In this document: positions 50,640 through 60,941 of the stretch, piece by piece | How positions within the stretch are numbered: position 1 is the first letter of the stretch | Layout: each line of letters starts with the position of its first letter | Assembly (NCBI RefSeq): GCF_018499575.1 | Contig: NZ_JAHDAP010000001.1 | Coordinates: 558,001-622,000, forward strand | DNA from: Streptococcus infantis | GTDB taxonomy: Bacteria > Bacillota > Bacilli > Lactobacillales > Streptococcaceae | Reading direction: 5' to 3' | Length of the DNA stretch: 64,000 nt | The notes under the pieces: model-generated | Seen by the model: the letters and a program-made list of their open reading frames with translations, nothing else | The model's database searches: none | Told to the model about the DNA's origin: nothing | Program-made: the position numbers and the translations under genes

Positions 50640-51336
50640 TATTTCTCATGTAATAACCAACACCACGACGAGTTAAGATATATTCAGGTCTACTTGGTGT
50701 GTCTTCAATCTTCTCACGTAGACGTCTAATAGTGACATCGACAGTACGAACATCACCAAAATAATCATAACCCCAAACAGTCTCAAGGAGATGTTCACGA
50801 GTAATAACTTGACCAAGATGAGAAGCTAAGTGATGCAACAATTCAAACTCTCTGTGGGTTAAGTCTAATTCTTCCCCATATTTTTTTGCCACATAAGCAT
50901 CTGGAAGAATCTCTAAATCACCAATTTGAAGGCTTTGTAATTTAGTATCTTCCTCTTGGTTATCCACCGCTATCAACTCGGTCCGACGGAGTAAAGCTTT
51001 AACACGCGCTTGTAGCTCACGATTTGAAAATGGTTTTGTCACATAATCATCCGCACCAAGCTCAAGGCCAATAACCTTATCAAACTCACTATCTTTTGCT
51101 GAAAGCATGATAATTGGAACACTGCTTGTCTTTCGAATCGTTTTAGCCACTTCAAGACCATCAATTTCTGGAAGCATCAAGTCCAAAATAATAATATCAG
51201 GTTTTTCAGCTTCAAACAGTTCAATCGCTTCACGTCCATTAAAGGCTGTAACAACTTCATAGCCTTCCTTGGTCATATTAAACTTAATAATATCTGAGAT
51301 TGGTTTTTCATCATCTACAATCAATATTTTTTTCAT
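50632..51336 (-). CDS. walR: Response regulator WalR (VicR)
   Basis: OmpR/PhoB-type regulator. Receiver with phosphoacceptor Asp52 ([13 protein letters not shown]), conserved Lys in VTKPFSN, and a winged-helix DNA-binding domain ending RRGVGYYM. Essential in pneumococcus through control of pcsB. An extended -10 (TGGTATAAT) lies about 25 bases upstream, followed by AAAAAGGTGAC. Confidence 0.97.
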   Translation of the reverse strand: MKKILIVDDEKPISDIIKFNMTKEGYEVVTAFNGREAIELFEAEKPDIIILDLMLPEIDGLEVAKTIRKTSSVPIIMLSAKDSEFDKVIGLELGADDYVTKPFSNRELQARVKALLRRTELIAVDNQEEDTKLQSLQIGDLEILPDAYVAKKYGEELDLTHREFELLHHLASHLGQVITREHLLETVWGYDYFGDVRTVDVTIRRLREKIEDTPSRPEYILTRRGVGYYMRNND

Positions 51337-51404
51337 ATAGTCACCTTTTTCCTTGTATCAATTATACCAAAAAAATGCAAAGAAGACACGAAAGACTAGT
51401 GTTG

Positions 51405-52562
51405 TCAGCATCTTTTTGAATACTCTTGCCAAATTTTTTGCTGAGGTTTTGCTAGTGGGTAGAGGTCAAACTCTTCAGGAGTTAACCAAACAACTTCTTT
51501 GTCGCTATACTCTTTACTATCAACTACTTGTCCCGCTAAGATTCGTACATGCCACTTTCGATGGCTAAAGATATGCTTCACTTCTTCGAAATCACTATCC
51601 TGCCACTCAACTTCTAAATCATAATCCTGCTCAAAACTTTCTTGCGGTGATGGCCCAAGTTGAATAGACGGTTCAGCAACCTGATTAAAGAGATTTAGTT
51701 CTTCATCTTTTGAAAATTCATCTACCTCAATCAAAGGGAAATGCCAAAATCCAGCAAGTAACTTTTCACTTTCATTCTTTTCTAGTAAAAACTGGCCTCG
51801 ATTATTTTGCACAACTAAAGCATTTAAAAATATAGGAACTGGTTTTTTCTTTGGCGCTTTAATAGGATAGCGATCCATTGTTCCATGTTGATAGGCAGCA
51901 CTAAAATCTTTAACTGGATTATCTTCTGGCCTCGGGTTAACGGGCGCCTCAATATCTGAACCCAAATCCATCAAAGCCTGGTTAAAATCACCTGGACGAT
52001 CTGGGTCAATCAAAATTTCCATCATAGCTTGAAATATTTTTCGATTGCTAGGATTTCCAATATCATGATTGACTTCAAAGAGACGAGCCAAAACACGCAT
52101 AACATTTCCATCAACTGCTGGTTGTGGTAGATTAAAGGCAATACTTGAAATAGCTCCAGCCGTATAGGGACCAATCCCCTTCAGACTTGAAATCCCTTCA
52201 TAAGTGGATGGAAATTCTCCTTTAAACTCATTCATAATCTGCTGGGCTGCTATTTGCATATTACGAACACGAGAATAATAACCAAGACCTTCCCAAGCTT
52301 TTAATAAACGTTCTTCAGGTGCATTTGCTAGACTCTCTACAGTCGGAAACCATTCTAGAAATCGTTCATAATAAGGAATGACTGTATCAACTCTGGTTTG
52401 TTGCAACATGATTTCTGACACCCAGATATGATAAGGATTTTTAGTCCTTCTCCAAGGTAGGTCCCGCTTATTTTCGTCATACCAAGCCAATAACTTTTTT
52501 CGAAAAGAGAGAATCCTCTCCTCTTCCCACATGGACACGCCATATTTCTCCAAATCTAACAT
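51405..52562 (-). CDS. mutY: Adenine DNA glycosylase MutY, iron-sulfur-cluster-less form
   Basis: Removes adenine opposite 8-oxoguanine. Helix-hairpin-helix LKGIGPYTAGAISSIAF, catalytic aspartate in AVDGNVMRV, substrate motif EIMLQQTRVDTVI, and a C-terminal Nudix-like 8-oxoG-recognition domain with FSHRKWHV. The four cysteines that hold the [4Fe-4S] cluster are all missing: the region reads DLGSDIEAPVNPRPEDNPVK. The start at 52562 (MLDLEKYGVSMW) has no ribosome binding site and lies 6 bases after the -10, so the mRNA is probably leaderless. 385 aa. Confidence 0.95.
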   Translation of the reverse strand: MLDLEKYGVSMWEEERILSFRKKLLAWYDENKRDLPWRRTKNPYHIWVSEIMLQQTRVDTVIPYYERFLEWFPTVESLANAPEERLLKAWEGLGYYSRVRNMQIAAQQIMNEFKGEFPSTYEGISSLKGIGPYTAGAISSIAFNLPQPAVDGNVMRVLARLFEVNHDIGNPSNRKIFQAMMEILIDPDRPGDFNQALMDLGSDIEAPVNPRPEDNPVKDFSAAYQHGTMDRYPIKAPKKKPVPIFLNALVVQNNRGQFLLEKNESEKLLAGFWHFPLIEVDEFSKDEELNLFNQVAEPSIQLGPSPQESFEQDYDLEVEWQDSDFEEVKHIFSHRKWHVRILAGQVVDSKEYSDKEVVWLTPEEFDLYPLAKPQQKIWQEYSKRC

Positions 52563-52568
52563 ATATCT

Positions 52569-52597
52569 AGTATAGCATATCCTTATAGGATACTCAA
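52569..52597 (-). promoter_or_regulatory. mutY promoter, positioned for a leaderless mRNA
   Basis: Minus-strand TTGAGT (52597-52592), 17-base spacer, TATACT (52574-52569) with the TGC extension. The ATG begins six bases after the -10. Confidence 0.8.
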
Positions 52598-52732
52598 AAA
52601 ATGAAAATTGTCCTTGTTTTAGTATCGACTCTCTTATCATGCCTGACTATCAGACATATCTCTACTCTTTCTGTTATTTTCTATCTTTTTTTGATATAAT
52701 GACTTTTAAATGAATCTTTAAAGGAGATATCA

Positions 52733-55012
52733 ATGCGTTTTAATCAATTTAGTTATTATCCCGTTACAAACAAACAAGCTTTACAAGAATTATCTGAGCT
52801 TGGATTCAAGCTTGATCTTTCAGCTTCACATAAAGAACAGTTTGAAGCCTTTGTTAGAACTTGTTTCTTTAATTATAAAAATACCGACTATCCACTTTCC
52901 GCTTTAGCAGTTGATAAGGAGACTGATCTTCTCACTTTCTTCAATTCAGAACGTGAATTAACTGCAGAGATTTTCTATACTGTAGCATTCCAGTTACTTG
53001 GATTCAGTTACTTAGTAGACTTTGAAGATAGTATTGCTTTTCATGAAGATACAGCATTCCCAATTGTTTACGGAAATTTGATTGATAATCTCTATCAACT
53101 CCTTAACACGCGCACTAAAAAGGGAAATACCTTGATTGACCAATTGGTGAGTGATGGTCTTATTCTTGAGGACAATAACTACCACTACTTCAATGGTAAG
53201 AGTTTGGCAACCTTCTCTGCAAACAATGTCATTCGTGAAGTTGTTTATGTAGAAACTCGCGTTGACTCTGACAAGGATGGTCTGCCTGATCTCATTAAGG
53301 TAAACATTATCCGTCCATCTTATCACGGCAAAATTCCAGCTGTTATGACTGCAAGTCCATACCATCAAGGAACTAATGATAAAGCAAGCGACAAAGCTCT
53401 TTACAAAATGGAAGCTGAACTAGAAGTCAAGGAACCACATGAAATTACGTTAGAAAATCCAACCCTGGACTTGGTTGAACCCGTTGGCGAAGCGGATCTT
53501 GTTGCTGATGCTGAAGAAAAGCTCACTCATATCAATAGTAGTTACACACTTAACGACTACTTCCTTCCAAGAGGATTTGCAAATATCTACGTATCTGGTC
53601 TTGGAACCAAGGATTCTCAAGGTCAAATGACCAACGGAGATTACCGACAAGTTGAAGCCTATAAAAATGTCATTGATTGGCTCAATGGTCGTTGTCGTGC
53701 CTTCACAGACCACAGTCGTAAACGTCAGGTCAAGGCTGACTGGTCAAATGGAAAAGTTGCCACTACTGGTCTTTCTTATCTAGGAACAATGTCTAATGGT
53801 CTTGCAACTACAGGAGTTGATGGTTTAGAAGTCATTATTGCTGAAGCCGGTATTTCCTCTTGGTACAACTATTACCGTGAAAATGGTCTTGTGACAAGCC
53901 CAGGTGGCTATCCTGGGGAGGACTTCGATTCATTAGATGAATTAACTTATTCTCGTAATCTCTTAGCTGGTGACTATATCCGTGGAAACAAGGCTCATAA
54001 AGAGTCTATAGAAGAACTCAAGAAAAATCTAGACCGTAAAACGGGCGATTATAACCAATTTTGGCATTACAGAAACTACCTACTCAATGCCCAAAAGGTT
54101 AAGGCTGAAGTTGTCTTTACTCACGGTTCACAAGACTGGAATGTAAAACCACTTCATGTCTATCAAATGTTCAATGCTCTTCCAAGCAATATTAAGAAAC
54201 ATCTCTTTTATCATAACGGTGCCCATGTTTATATGAACAACTGGCAGTCTATTGATTTCCGTGAATCCATGAATGCCCTGTTGACTCAAAAATTATTGGG
54301 TCAAAACACTGACTACCAGCTTCCAAGAGTCGTTTGGCAAGATAACACCAGCCCACAAACCTGGTTAACTCTTGAAGATTTTGGAAATCAAACTGACCAT
54401 AAAACTTTCTCTTTAGGTACTGAAGAAGCTGTCATTGAAAATCATTACCAAGATTCTGACTTTGAACGATTTGAAAAAACCTACCAAACCTTTAATAATG
54501 AATTGTATCAAGGTAAGGTCAATCAGGTTACCATAGACCTGCCAGTGACAGAAGACCTTCATATCAATGGGCGTGTTAAACTGAACCTTCGTCTCAAGTC
54601 AAGTACAAACAAAGGCTTACTTTCTGCTCAACTTCTCGAACTTGGTCAAAAGAAATACCTACAACCATATCCAGGTGTTTTGGCTGCTCGTACGATTGAT
54701 AATGGACGTTACCATATGCTGGAAAACCTTTGCGAGCTACCATTTAGTCCAAATGCCCAGCGTGTTATTACCAAAGGGTACCTCAATCTCCAAAACCGTC
54801 ATGATTTATTGAAAATTGAAGAAGTTAAGCCAGATGAATGGATGGAATTCCAATTTGAACTACAACCAACTATTTACAAACTAAAAGAAGGTGATACTCT
54901 TCGTCTTGTGCTCTATACTACTGATTTTGAGATTACGGTACGTGACAATACAGATTATCAATTAACTGTAGACCTTGCTCAGTCAAGTCTCGAAATCCCT
55001 TATCAAAAATAG
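52733..55012 (+). CDS. pepX: Xaa-Pro dipeptidyl-peptidase
   Basis: Serine peptidase (S15 family) that releases X-Pro dipeptides. 759 aa, as in other lactic acid bacteria. Nucleophile in [13 protein letters not shown], aspartate in [10 protein letters not shown], histidine in [10 protein letters not shown]. No signal peptide: intracellular. AAAGGAGATATCA precedes the ATG. Confidence 0.96.
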   Translation: MRFNQFSYYPVTNKQALQELSELGFKLDLSASHKEQFEAFVRTCFFNYKNTDYPLSALAVDKETDLLTFFNSERELTAEIFYTVAFQLLGFSYLVDFEDSIAFHEDTAFPIVYGNLIDNLYQLLNTRTKKGNTLIDQLVSDGLILEDNNYHYFNGKSLATFSANNVIREVVYVETRVDSDKDGLPDLIKVNIIRPSYHGKIPAVMTASPYHQGTNDKASDKALYKMEAELEVKEPHEITLENPTLDLVEPVGEADLVADAEEKLTHINSSYTLNDYFLPRGFANIYVSGLGTKDSQGQMTNGDYRQVEAYKNVIDWLNGRCRAFTDHSRKRQVKADWSNGKVATTGLSYLGTMSNGLATTGVDGLEVIIAEAGISSWYNYYRENGLVTSPGGYPGEDFDSLDELTYSRNLLAGDYIRGNKAHKESIEELKKNLDRKTGDYNQFWHYRNYLLNAQKVKAEVVFTHGSQDWNVKPLHVYQMFNALPSNIKKHLFYHNGAHVYMNNWQSIDFRESMNALLTQKLLGQNTDYQLPRVVWQDNTSPQTWLTLEDFGNQTDHKTFSLGTEEAVIENHYQDSDFERFEKTYQTFNNELYQGKVNQVTIDLPVTEDLHINGRVKLNLRLKSSTNKGLLSAQLLELGQKKYLQPYPGVLAARTIDNGRYHMLENLCELPFSPNAQRVITKGYLNLQNRHDLLKIEEVKPDEWMEFQFELQPTIYKLKEGDTLRLVLYTTDFEITVRDNTDYQLTVDLAQSSLEIPYQK

Positions 55013-55024
55013 TTAGTAAACCAG

Positions 55025-55057
55025 AAAACCCGTGATACGAATATCACGGGTTCTTTT
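55025..55057 (+). terminator. Terminator of pepX
   Basis: AACCCGTGATA-CGAA-TATCACGGGTT, a perfect 11-bp stem with a 4-base loop and CTTTTATT tail. Confidence 0.92.
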
Positions 55058-55223
55058 ATTCTGATTTTTTTCCTTCTGCTTGTTTTTTGGTTCTAGCTAG
55101 TCTCAGAGCCCTATTTGGATTGAGTCGATTAAAAAGTTCTTCTAACTTCTTTTCATTCCACACATCAGCAGCTGAAACAAAATTTCCGTCAGCATCTCGG
55201 AAAGATATTGGTTTATCACCCAT
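55056..55223 (-). CDS. Small conserved protein downstream of obgE
   Basis: A 55-residue gene: MGDKPISFRDADGNFVSAAD, then VWNEKKLEELFNRLNPNRAL and a Lys-rich tail ending KKSE. GAGATAGCT precedes the ATG at 55223, nine bases after obgE, so it is cotranscribed. Similar small ORFs follow obgE in streptococci, from memory. Function unknown. Confidence 0.75.
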   Translation of the reverse strand: MGDKPISFRDADGNFVSAADVWNEKKLEELFNRLNPNRALRLARTKKQAEGKKSE

Positions 55224-55232
55224 AGCTATCTC

Positions 55233-56543
55233 CTAGTCTACAAATTCAAACTCAAATTTACCAATACGAACAAGATCCCCATCCTTAGCGCCACGAGCAC
55301 GCAAAGCTTCATCAACTCCCATACCACGCAACTGACGGGCAAACTTCATAACAGACTCATCGCGGTCAAAGTTGGTCATGTTAAAGAGTTTCATGAGTTT
55401 TTCACCGGAAAGAACCCATGTTGCATCATCATCACGACCAATCTCAAATGGTTTTTCTTCTTCATCAAAGCCATAGTATGCTTCTTCTTCCATTTCAGAT
55501 TCATCGTAAATTGGAAATTCTGGCGTCTTATCAAGAAGTTCAGCGGTTGCATCTAATAAAGGTGCAAGGCCTTGCTTGGTCAAACCTGAGATCGGGAAGA
55601 TTGGCGGTAATTCCTCAAACTCATCATAATTAGCAGCCAATTTTTTCTTGAACTCTTCAAGGTTTTCTTGACTCTCAGGCATATCCATTTTATTGGCAAC
55701 AATAATCTGTGGACGCTCCATCAGACGAAGGTTGTAAGATTCCAACTCTTTGTTAATAGCTAGATAATCTTCGTAAGGATCACGTCCTTCACTAGCTGAC
55801 ATATCAATGATATGAAGGATAACGCGAGTACGCTCAATATGGCGAAGGAACTGAGTTCCCAAGCCCACACCTTGACTAGCACCTTCAATCAAACCAGGGA
55901 GGTCTGCCACTGCAAAGGACTCACCTGACTGGGTACGGACCATACCAAGATTAGGTACAATCGTGGTAAAGTGGTAAGCACCAATCTTAGGTTTTGCAGA
56001 TGTGATGACACTCAGTAAAGTTGATTTTCCAACAGAAGGGAAGCCCACTAGACCAACGTCAGCAAGGATTTTTAGTTCTAGCTGCAATTCACGTTCCTGA
56101 CCAGGTTCTCCATTTTCAGATATCTCAGGAGCAGGATTTTTAGGTGTAGCAAAGCGGATGTTTCCTCGACCACCACGACCACCGTAGGCTACGATAAACT
56201 CTTGCCCATTCTCAATCAAATCTGTAATAATTTTTCCTGTTTCAGCGTCACGCACGGTTGTTCCTTGAGGCACACGGACAATCAAATCTTCTGCTCCTCT
56301 ACCATGCATTCCTTTTGTCATTCCTTTTTCACCTGATTGGGCTTTAAAATGACGATTGTAACGGAAATCCATTAGAGTACGCAAACCTTCGTCTACTACG
56401 AAAACAACGTTACCTCCACGTCCTCCATCACCGCCCCAAGGACCGCCGTTAGGGACGTATTTTTCTCGGCGAAAGGCAACCATACCATCGCCACCATTAC
56501 CAGCCTTTACTTTAATCTTGGCTGTATCTAAAAACATACTCAT
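55233..56543 (-). CDS. obgE: Obg family GTPase
   Basis: Essential ribosome-associated GTPase. The glycine-rich Obg fold ([19 protein letters not shown]) is followed by a G domain ([24 protein letters not shown]) and a C-terminal OCT domain. 436 aa is standard. Confidence 0.97.
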   Translation of the reverse strand: MSMFLDTAKIKVKAGNGGDGMVAFRREKYVPNGGPWGGDGGRGGNVVFVVDEGLRTLMDFRYNRHFKAQSGEKGMTKGMHGRGAEDLIVRVPQGTTVRDAETGKIITDLIENGQEFIVAYGGRGGRGNIRFATPKNPAPEISENGEPGQERELQLELKILADVGLVGFPSVGKSTLLSVITSAKPKIGAYHFTTIVPNLGMVRTQSGESFAVADLPGLIEGASQGVGLGTQFLRHIERTRVILHIIDMSASEGRDPYEDYLAINKELESYNLRLMERPQIIVANKMDMPESQENLEEFKKKLAANYDEFEELPPIFPISGLTKQGLAPLLDATAELLDKTPEFPIYDESEMEEEAYYGFDEEEKPFEIGRDDDATWVLSGEKLMKLFNMTNFDRDESVMKFARQLRGMGVDEALRARGAKDGDLVRIGKFEFEFVD

Positions 56544-56559
56544 ATTCTCTTCTCACTTC

Positions 56560-56588
56560 AAAAAGGGCTGGGAAAATCCCAGTCACCC
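56560..56588 (-). terminator. Terminator between the DUF4044 gene and obgE
   Basis: Minus strand GGG..CTGGGATTTTCCCAGCCC followed by five T. It closes the small-gene unit upstream of obgE. Confidence 0.7.
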
Positions 56589-56621
56589 AACTTATTGCCA
56601 AACAATAAAATGATTAACTTT

Positions 56622-56756
56622 TTAGAATCTGCTAAATACACCAATGGCCGTAGCAAAGATACCTGCCAATGTTACAAATAACATCACTAATACGACAAAC
56701 ATTGTAAGTTTTTCAAAGAATGTTTTTTTACGTTTACCATTATCACCGAATGCCAT
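56622..56756 (-). CDS. DUF4044-type small membrane protein
   Basis: A 44-residue protein: MAFGDNGKRKKTFFEKLTMF, then one membrane segment (VVLVMLFVTLAGIFATAIGV) and FSRF. It matches the short DUF4044 family of streptococci. GGAGAAAAC precedes the ATG. Function unknown. Confidence 0.82.
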   Translation of the reverse strand: MAFGDNGKRKKTFFEKLTMFVVLVMLFVTLAGIFATAIGVFSRF

Positions 56757-56785
56757 GTTTTCTCCTTTACTCTAATATTCTAATA

Positions 56786-56977
56786 TTAATACTCATCAGA
56801 TACAGGAGCGATTGCCCACAAGATCAAGTAAGCAATAAGTCCTGCACCATAACAGAAAGCCAAAACTCCCCAAATAACTCGTACGATTGTAGGGTCAATA
56901 TCAAAATAATGTGCTAAACCAGCGCATACACCACCGATTTTTTGATCTCTACCACTTCTCATAAATTTCTTTTGCAT
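56786..56977 (-). CDS. PspC domain protein
   Basis: A 63-residue protein with the PspC (phage-shock C) pattern GGVCAGLAHYFDIDPTIVRV and a membrane segment WGVLAFCYGAGLIAYLILWA. Probably a small membrane-stress component. A second ATG (MRSGRDQ) is a possible start. Lies just after the glycosyltransferase genes. Confidence 0.85.
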   Translation of the reverse strand: MQKKFMRSGRDQKIGGVCAGLAHYFDIDPTIVRVIWGVLAFCYGAGLIAYLILWAIAPVSDEY

Positions 56978-57003
56978 ATTTTTATTTCCTTTCTTTGATT
57001 TGA

Positions 57004-58320
57004 TTAATCATTTAAATATTTTCTTAAATTTCTTAATTGTTTTCTAGATGCCTTAAGCATACGCTTCGAACCTTTAACTGGCATAGTAACAGCCTGTTGC
57101 GGAATATAGAAGACTGTCTTTAAAATACGTTTTGTAACTGGTTCGTCAGCCCCTGTTTCTTTGGCAAAATTATTTGAAATAATGACGTCTAGATAAAACT
57201 CATGAACTCTTCTACCAAAATTCTCAGCAGAAATTTCATATAATTTTTCAGCCAAATGTTTTTCATCCATTGATGGAGTTACAAGTATTGCCTCTAGGAT
57301 TGCTCCTGCTAAATCCCTTTCCTCGTAATAAAGAGTTCCAAACATTTTATCGTTGATAAGATTATCCAGATAGGGATTGCCATGGGCAATGACAGGCGTT
57401 TTACTAGCTAAACTTTCTAGATAAGTCAAGCCCTGGGTCTCACTTGTCGAAGCTGAAATAAAGAAGTCAGCCGCCTTGTAATAGAGTGCTGTTTCACTCG
57501 GAGGAATCATACCAGTAAAGATAACAGAATCTTGAATTTGTAAATCTTCTGCTTGTTCCTTAAGAGTGTCTAAATAAGGTCCATCACCAGCTACAACCAG
57601 TTTAACTTTTGGTTCTTCTTTGAGAACATCTGGTAGGGCTGCAAGAACTGCTTGAATATTCTTTTCGTAAGACACACGAGAAAGACTCAGAAGCATCTTT
57701 TCGTCATTCTTGATACCTAGCTTATCTCGCAGGTCACTGATGTGCTCTGGTCCAATCTCAGGTCGTTCAAACTTAGCAAGCTCAATACCTGTAGGAATGA
57801 CACGCTTTTCAACTTTTACCTTATAATCAGATAAAAGGTCACGCACGATTTCACTCGGACAGATAACCCCATCAACATCATGCAGAAAACCTCGGACAAG
57901 ATATTTGACCATACTAGGACGAATCAACATTCCCTTGGCAATATAGTGAACATAATCTTCGTACTGGGTATGATAGGTATGAATAACTGGAATTTTCAAT
58001 TCCCGCGCAATCCAGATACCTAACAAACCAAGAGAAAATTCTGTCTGCGTATGAATGATGTCTAACTGATATTGTTTTGCAATCTCAAGAGCTTTAGTAA
58101 ATCCACGGTAAGCGAAACGCCGGTCTTTAAAGGCAAAGAAAGGGACGCTTGGAATACGTATAATCTGCCAGTCTTCATAACGATTGACATCCTTATCAGT
58201 TGTTGTAAAGATAAAGACTGCATGACCTTGCTTTTCAAGCTCTGTTTTTAAGGTTCGAATGCTGGTTGCAACACCCGACACCTGTGGGAAATAAGTATCT
58301 GTAAATAATCCAATTCGCAT
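57004..58320 (-). CDS. Glycosyltransferase, 1,2-diacylglycerol glucosyltransferase type
   Basis: GT4-family enzyme: DTYFPQVSGVATSI at the N-terminus, HTYHTQYEDY, and the nucleotide-sugar motif ASTSETQGLTYLESLASKTPV. 438 aa. Its place after the CpoA-like gene matches the pneumococcal pair that builds glucosyl- and galactosyl-glucosyl-diacylglycerol; this member is the monoglucosyldiacylglycerol synthase by position. The basic C-terminus (KGSKRMLKASRKQLRNLRKY) would bind the membrane. Confidence 0.85.
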   Translation of the reverse strand: MRIGLFTDTYFPQVSGVATSIRTLKTELEKQGHAVFIFTTTDKDVNRYEDWQIIRIPSVPFFAFKDRRFAYRGFTKALEIAKQYQLDIIHTQTEFSLGLLGIWIARELKIPVIHTYHTQYEDYVHYIAKGMLIRPSMVKYLVRGFLHDVDGVICPSEIVRDLLSDYKVKVEKRVIPTGIELAKFERPEIGPEHISDLRDKLGIKNDEKMLLSLSRVSYEKNIQAVLAALPDVLKEEPKVKLVVAGDGPYLDTLKEQAEDLQIQDSVIFTGMIPPSETALYYKAADFFISASTSETQGLTYLESLASKTPVIAHGNPYLDNLINDKMFGTLYYEERDLAGAILEAILVTPSMDEKHLAEKLYEISAENFGRRVHEFYLDVIISNNFAKETGADEPVTKRILKTVFYIPQQAVTMPVKGSKRMLKASRKQLRNLRKYLND

Positions 58321-58328
58321 ATACTACC

Positions 58329-59372
58329 TCATTTTTTTCCTAAAGCCGCTTGCTCCCGATAAAATTTAAGCCAGATTTCAAGTAGGTGCTCCTCTGAGTA
58401 TTCTCTTGAAATAGCCTTAGCCTTTTCTTTCAATTCTTTTAATGTTTCTGGATGCTCACGATATTCCAAAATAGCTGATTTCATCTCATCCACATCAGCA
58501 GTTGGTCTATAATTTCCTTCTAAAATGACCTTATAAAGATCTAAGTCCCGAAGCATAATGGGAGCTTCACAACTCGCAGCTTCTAGAATAGTCATCGGAA
58601 AGAGCTCGTTATAGCTAGGAAGTAAGAACAAATCTGCCAAAGCATAGAGTTCTCTCATCCGTTCTGGCTCAACAATTCCAGGGAAAATCAGATTCTCTGG
58701 AGGATTATCCATGATTTTTTTATAGCGTTCATAACCATCGGTAATCCCACCAAAAGAGAAGCCTCCAGCCCAAATAAAGGTGATATCCGGTAGTTCCTCA
58801 GCTAGAGTGATAAAGTCATCAATCCCTTTACGTTTTTGAACCTGACCTGCACCTACAACTACAAACTGGTTATCAGTAATCCCCATGTCTTGTCGAAGTT
58901 GACTTACTTCTTCTTCAGAAAGTGGATGCCATTTTTCTTTGTTGACAAAGTTAGGGATATAGGTCACTTTTTCACGTGGAATACCAGCCGCAACCAAATC
59001 TTCGATAAAAGTAGGATTAACCACAACCAAATGTTCCATACGGTCATAAAAAGAAAATACGTAGCGTTTCACAATACCTTTTAGAAAGAAGGGAATCTTC
59101 AAACTGCCCTCTAAGGTATCAGGCAAGAAGTGGACATAACCAATCCTACGACCTGAACGCTTCTTTTGAAAAGTTGACAGATAATAAGGAAGGTCGATTG
59201 TATGAAAATGAGTAACATCAGCTTCTACAGGAAGATTCTCCGTTACAATTAGTTGGTCTTTCGCATCACGTTTCAAAAGTTGCACAAGTTCACGGTAAGC
59301 TCCAGAAACACCTTGTCCTGCTACCTTTTCACTCGAACTTAGCATGTTGATGCGTAATTTCTCTTTTTCCAT
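58329..59372 (-). CDS. cpoA: Glycosyltransferase CpoA (galactosyl-glucosyl-diacylglycerol synthase type)
   Basis: GT4-family enzyme (347 aa): N-terminal RINMLSSSEKVAGQGVSGAY, AGQVQKRKGIDDFI, and FLLPSYNELFPMTILEAASC in the sugar site. By order it corresponds to CpoA, which adds galactose to glucosyl-diacylglycerol; alterations of it were linked to beta-lactam and competence phenotypes. The ATG at 59372 (MEKEKLR) has no ribosome binding site and follows a TGATATAAT by seven bases, so it is probably leaderless. An ATG three codons earlier lies inside the -10 and is rejected. Confidence 0.85.
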   Translation of the reverse strand: MEKEKLRINMLSSSEKVAGQGVSGAYRELVQLLKRDAKDQLIVTENLPVEADVTHFHTIDLPYYLSTFQKKRSGRRIGYVHFLPDTLEGSLKIPFFLKGIVKRYVFSFYDRMEHLVVVNPTFIEDLVAAGIPREKVTYIPNFVNKEKWHPLSEEEVSQLRQDMGITDNQFVVVGAGQVQKRKGIDDFITLAEELPDITFIWAGGFSFGGITDGYERYKKIMDNPPENLIFPGIVEPERMRELYALADLFLLPSYNELFPMTILEAASCEAPIMLRDLDLYKVILEGNYRPTADVDEMKSAILEYREHPETLKELKEKAKAISREYSEEHLLEIWLKFYREQAALGKK

Positions 59373-59379
59373 ACTATCC

Positions 59380-59385
59380 ATTATA
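59380..59385 (-). promoter_or_regulatory. cpoA extended -10, positioned for a leaderless mRNA
   Basis: Minus-strand TGATATAAT with its last T at 59380; the ATG at 59372 begins seven bases later. A weak -35 (TTGCTG) is about 20 bases upstream. Confidence 0.6.
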
Positions 59386-59413
59386 TCATTTTATTGAAAG
59401 AAAATCAGCAAAT

Positions 59414-59475
59414 TAAAAAAGAGATAGCATAAAAGCTAGGGAATTTCCTAACACTTATACTATTTCTCTTTTTAA
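59414..59475 (-). terminator. Terminator of the dnaG-rpoD-sufT-like operon
   Basis: AAAAAGAGATAG and CTATTTCTCTTTTT flank a longer hairpin (AGCTAGGGAATTTCCTAAC). The minus-strand T tail follows. It lies directly after the SufT-like gene and before the cpoA promoter. Confidence 0.65.
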
Positions 59476-59482
59476 TATCAAT

Positions 59483-59812
59483 CTACTTAATTCCTAAAGC
59501 AATACGCGCATAGCGACTCATTTTTTCAACGGTCCAAGCTGGATACCAAACCAATTTAACTTCAACATTGGTAACCTCAGGAACATCTGTCATAGCATCA
59601 TAAATTTGATCGGTCAAGAGATCTGCTAATGGACAACCCATAGTCGTTAAGGTCATATCAATCTCAGTATCACCGGTATCACCATCAAATCGAATCTCAT
59701 AAATCAGACCTAGGTTGACGATATCGATTCCTAATTCTGGGTCGATAACTTCTTCTAGAGCTGTCAAAATCCGTGTTTTGATGTTTTCAATTTGCTCTTC
59801 TGTGTAAGCCAT
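59483..59812 (-). CDS. MIP18/SufT-like (DUF59) protein
   Basis: A 109-residue DUF59 protein: LEEVIDPELGIDIVNLGLIYEI and the conserved cysteine in TTMGCPLADLLTDQI. Family members help Fe-S cluster maturation. It is third in the dnaG-rpoD operon, 17 bases after rpoD. Confidence 0.9.
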   Translation of the reverse strand: MAYTEEQIENIKTRILTALEEVIDPELGIDIVNLGLIYEIRFDGDTGDTEIDMTLTTMGCPLADLLTDQIYDAMTDVPEVTNVEVKLVWYPAWTVEKMSRYARIALGIK

Positions 59813-59829
59813 ATTCAGTCTCCTCTATC

Positions 59830-60939
59830 TTAATCCTCGATAAAGTCACGAAGCGGTTTGCTTCTACTTGGTTGGCGAAGTTTTCTCAAGGCCTTAGCCT
59901 CAATCTGACGGATACGCTCACGAGTGACATTGAAGACTTTACCCACATCTTCTAGAGTACGCATTTTACCATCATCAAGACCGAAACGTAGACGAAGAAC
60001 ATTTTCTTCACGGTCAGTCAAGGTGTCTAGCACTTCGTCCAACTGCTCACGCAAGACGATACGAGTTGTGTAGTCTACTGGATTTTCAATCACTTCGTCC
60101 TCGATAAAGTCACCAAGATGACTATCGTCCTCTTCACCAATAGGTGTTTCAAGAGACACGGGCTCTTGAGCAATCTTGAGGATCTCACGAACCTTATCAG
60201 GTGTCATATCCATACGTTCAGCAATTTGCTCAGGAGTAGGATCTTGTCCTAATTCTTGAAGAAGGTTACGCTGCTCACGAACAAGCTTGTTAATGGTTTC
60301 AACCATGTGAACTGGGATACGAATGGTACGAGCTTGGTCAGCAATAGCACGTGTAATAGCCTGACGAATCCACCAAGTTGCATAAGTTGAGAATTTGAAC
60401 CCTTTCGAATAGTCAAACTTATCAACGGCCTTCATCAAGCCCATATTTCCTTCTTGAATCAAGTCAAGAAATTGCATGCCACGTCCAACGTAGCGTTTTG
60501 CAATAGAAACAACCAAACGAAGGTTGGCTTCAGCTAGACGTTGTTTGGCTTCGATATCTCCTGCCTCCACTGCAAGAGCCAACTCTTTTTCTTCTTCGTT
60601 AGTAAGAAGAGGTACGACACCGATTTCCTTCAAGTACATACGGACAGGGTCATTAACCTTTGCAGATGTAGAACCAATCAAATCTTCATCACTAAGCTCT
60701 GGTTCTTCCTCAGTACTTAAGACACGTTCGCTTGGATTTCCTTCGTTATCGGTAATTGCAATACCAGCATCTTGAATGCGTTGCAAAAGATTTTCAATTC
60801 CTTCAACATCTAGAGCAAAAGGAATTACAAGGACATTGTTGATTTCGTCGTCTGTTGCAGTACCAGTTTTTTTATGGTTACGAATAAACTCTGCAACTTG
60901 GACATCAAAGGTTGTTACTTCTTTTTGTTTTTTTGCCAT
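59830..60939 (-). CDS. rpoD: RNA polymerase primary sigma factor
   Basis: Housekeeping sigma-70 (SigA), 369 aa. Region 2 ([22 protein letters not shown], and the -10 recognition helix [14 protein letters not shown]), region 3, and region 4 helix-turn-helix ([22 protein letters not shown]). Starts two bases after the dnaG stop. Confidence 0.98.
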   Translation of the reverse strand: MAKKQKEVTTFDVQVAEFIRNHKKTGTATDDEINNVLVIPFALDVEGIENLLQRIQDAGIAITDNEGNPSERVLSTEEEPELSDEDLIGSTSAKVNDPVRMYLKEIGVVPLLTNEEEKELALAVEAGDIEAKQRLAEANLRLVVSIAKRYVGRGMQFLDLIQEGNMGLMKAVDKFDYSKGFKFSTYATWWIRQAITRAIADQARTIRIPVHMVETINKLVREQRNLLQELGQDPTPEQIAERMDMTPDKVREILKIAQEPVSLETPIGEEDDSHLGDFIEDEVIENPVDYTTRIVLREQLDEVLDTLTDREENVLRLRFGLDDGKMRTLEDVGKVFNVTRERIRQIEAKALRKLRQPSRSKPLRDFIED

Positions 60940-60941
60940 TC

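Noticed and set aside
55031..55045. TACGAATA, a match to the ComX (cin/com) box, downstream of pepX
   Set aside because: It is the loop and stem of a perfect terminator hairpin, and no gene starts there at the right distance.
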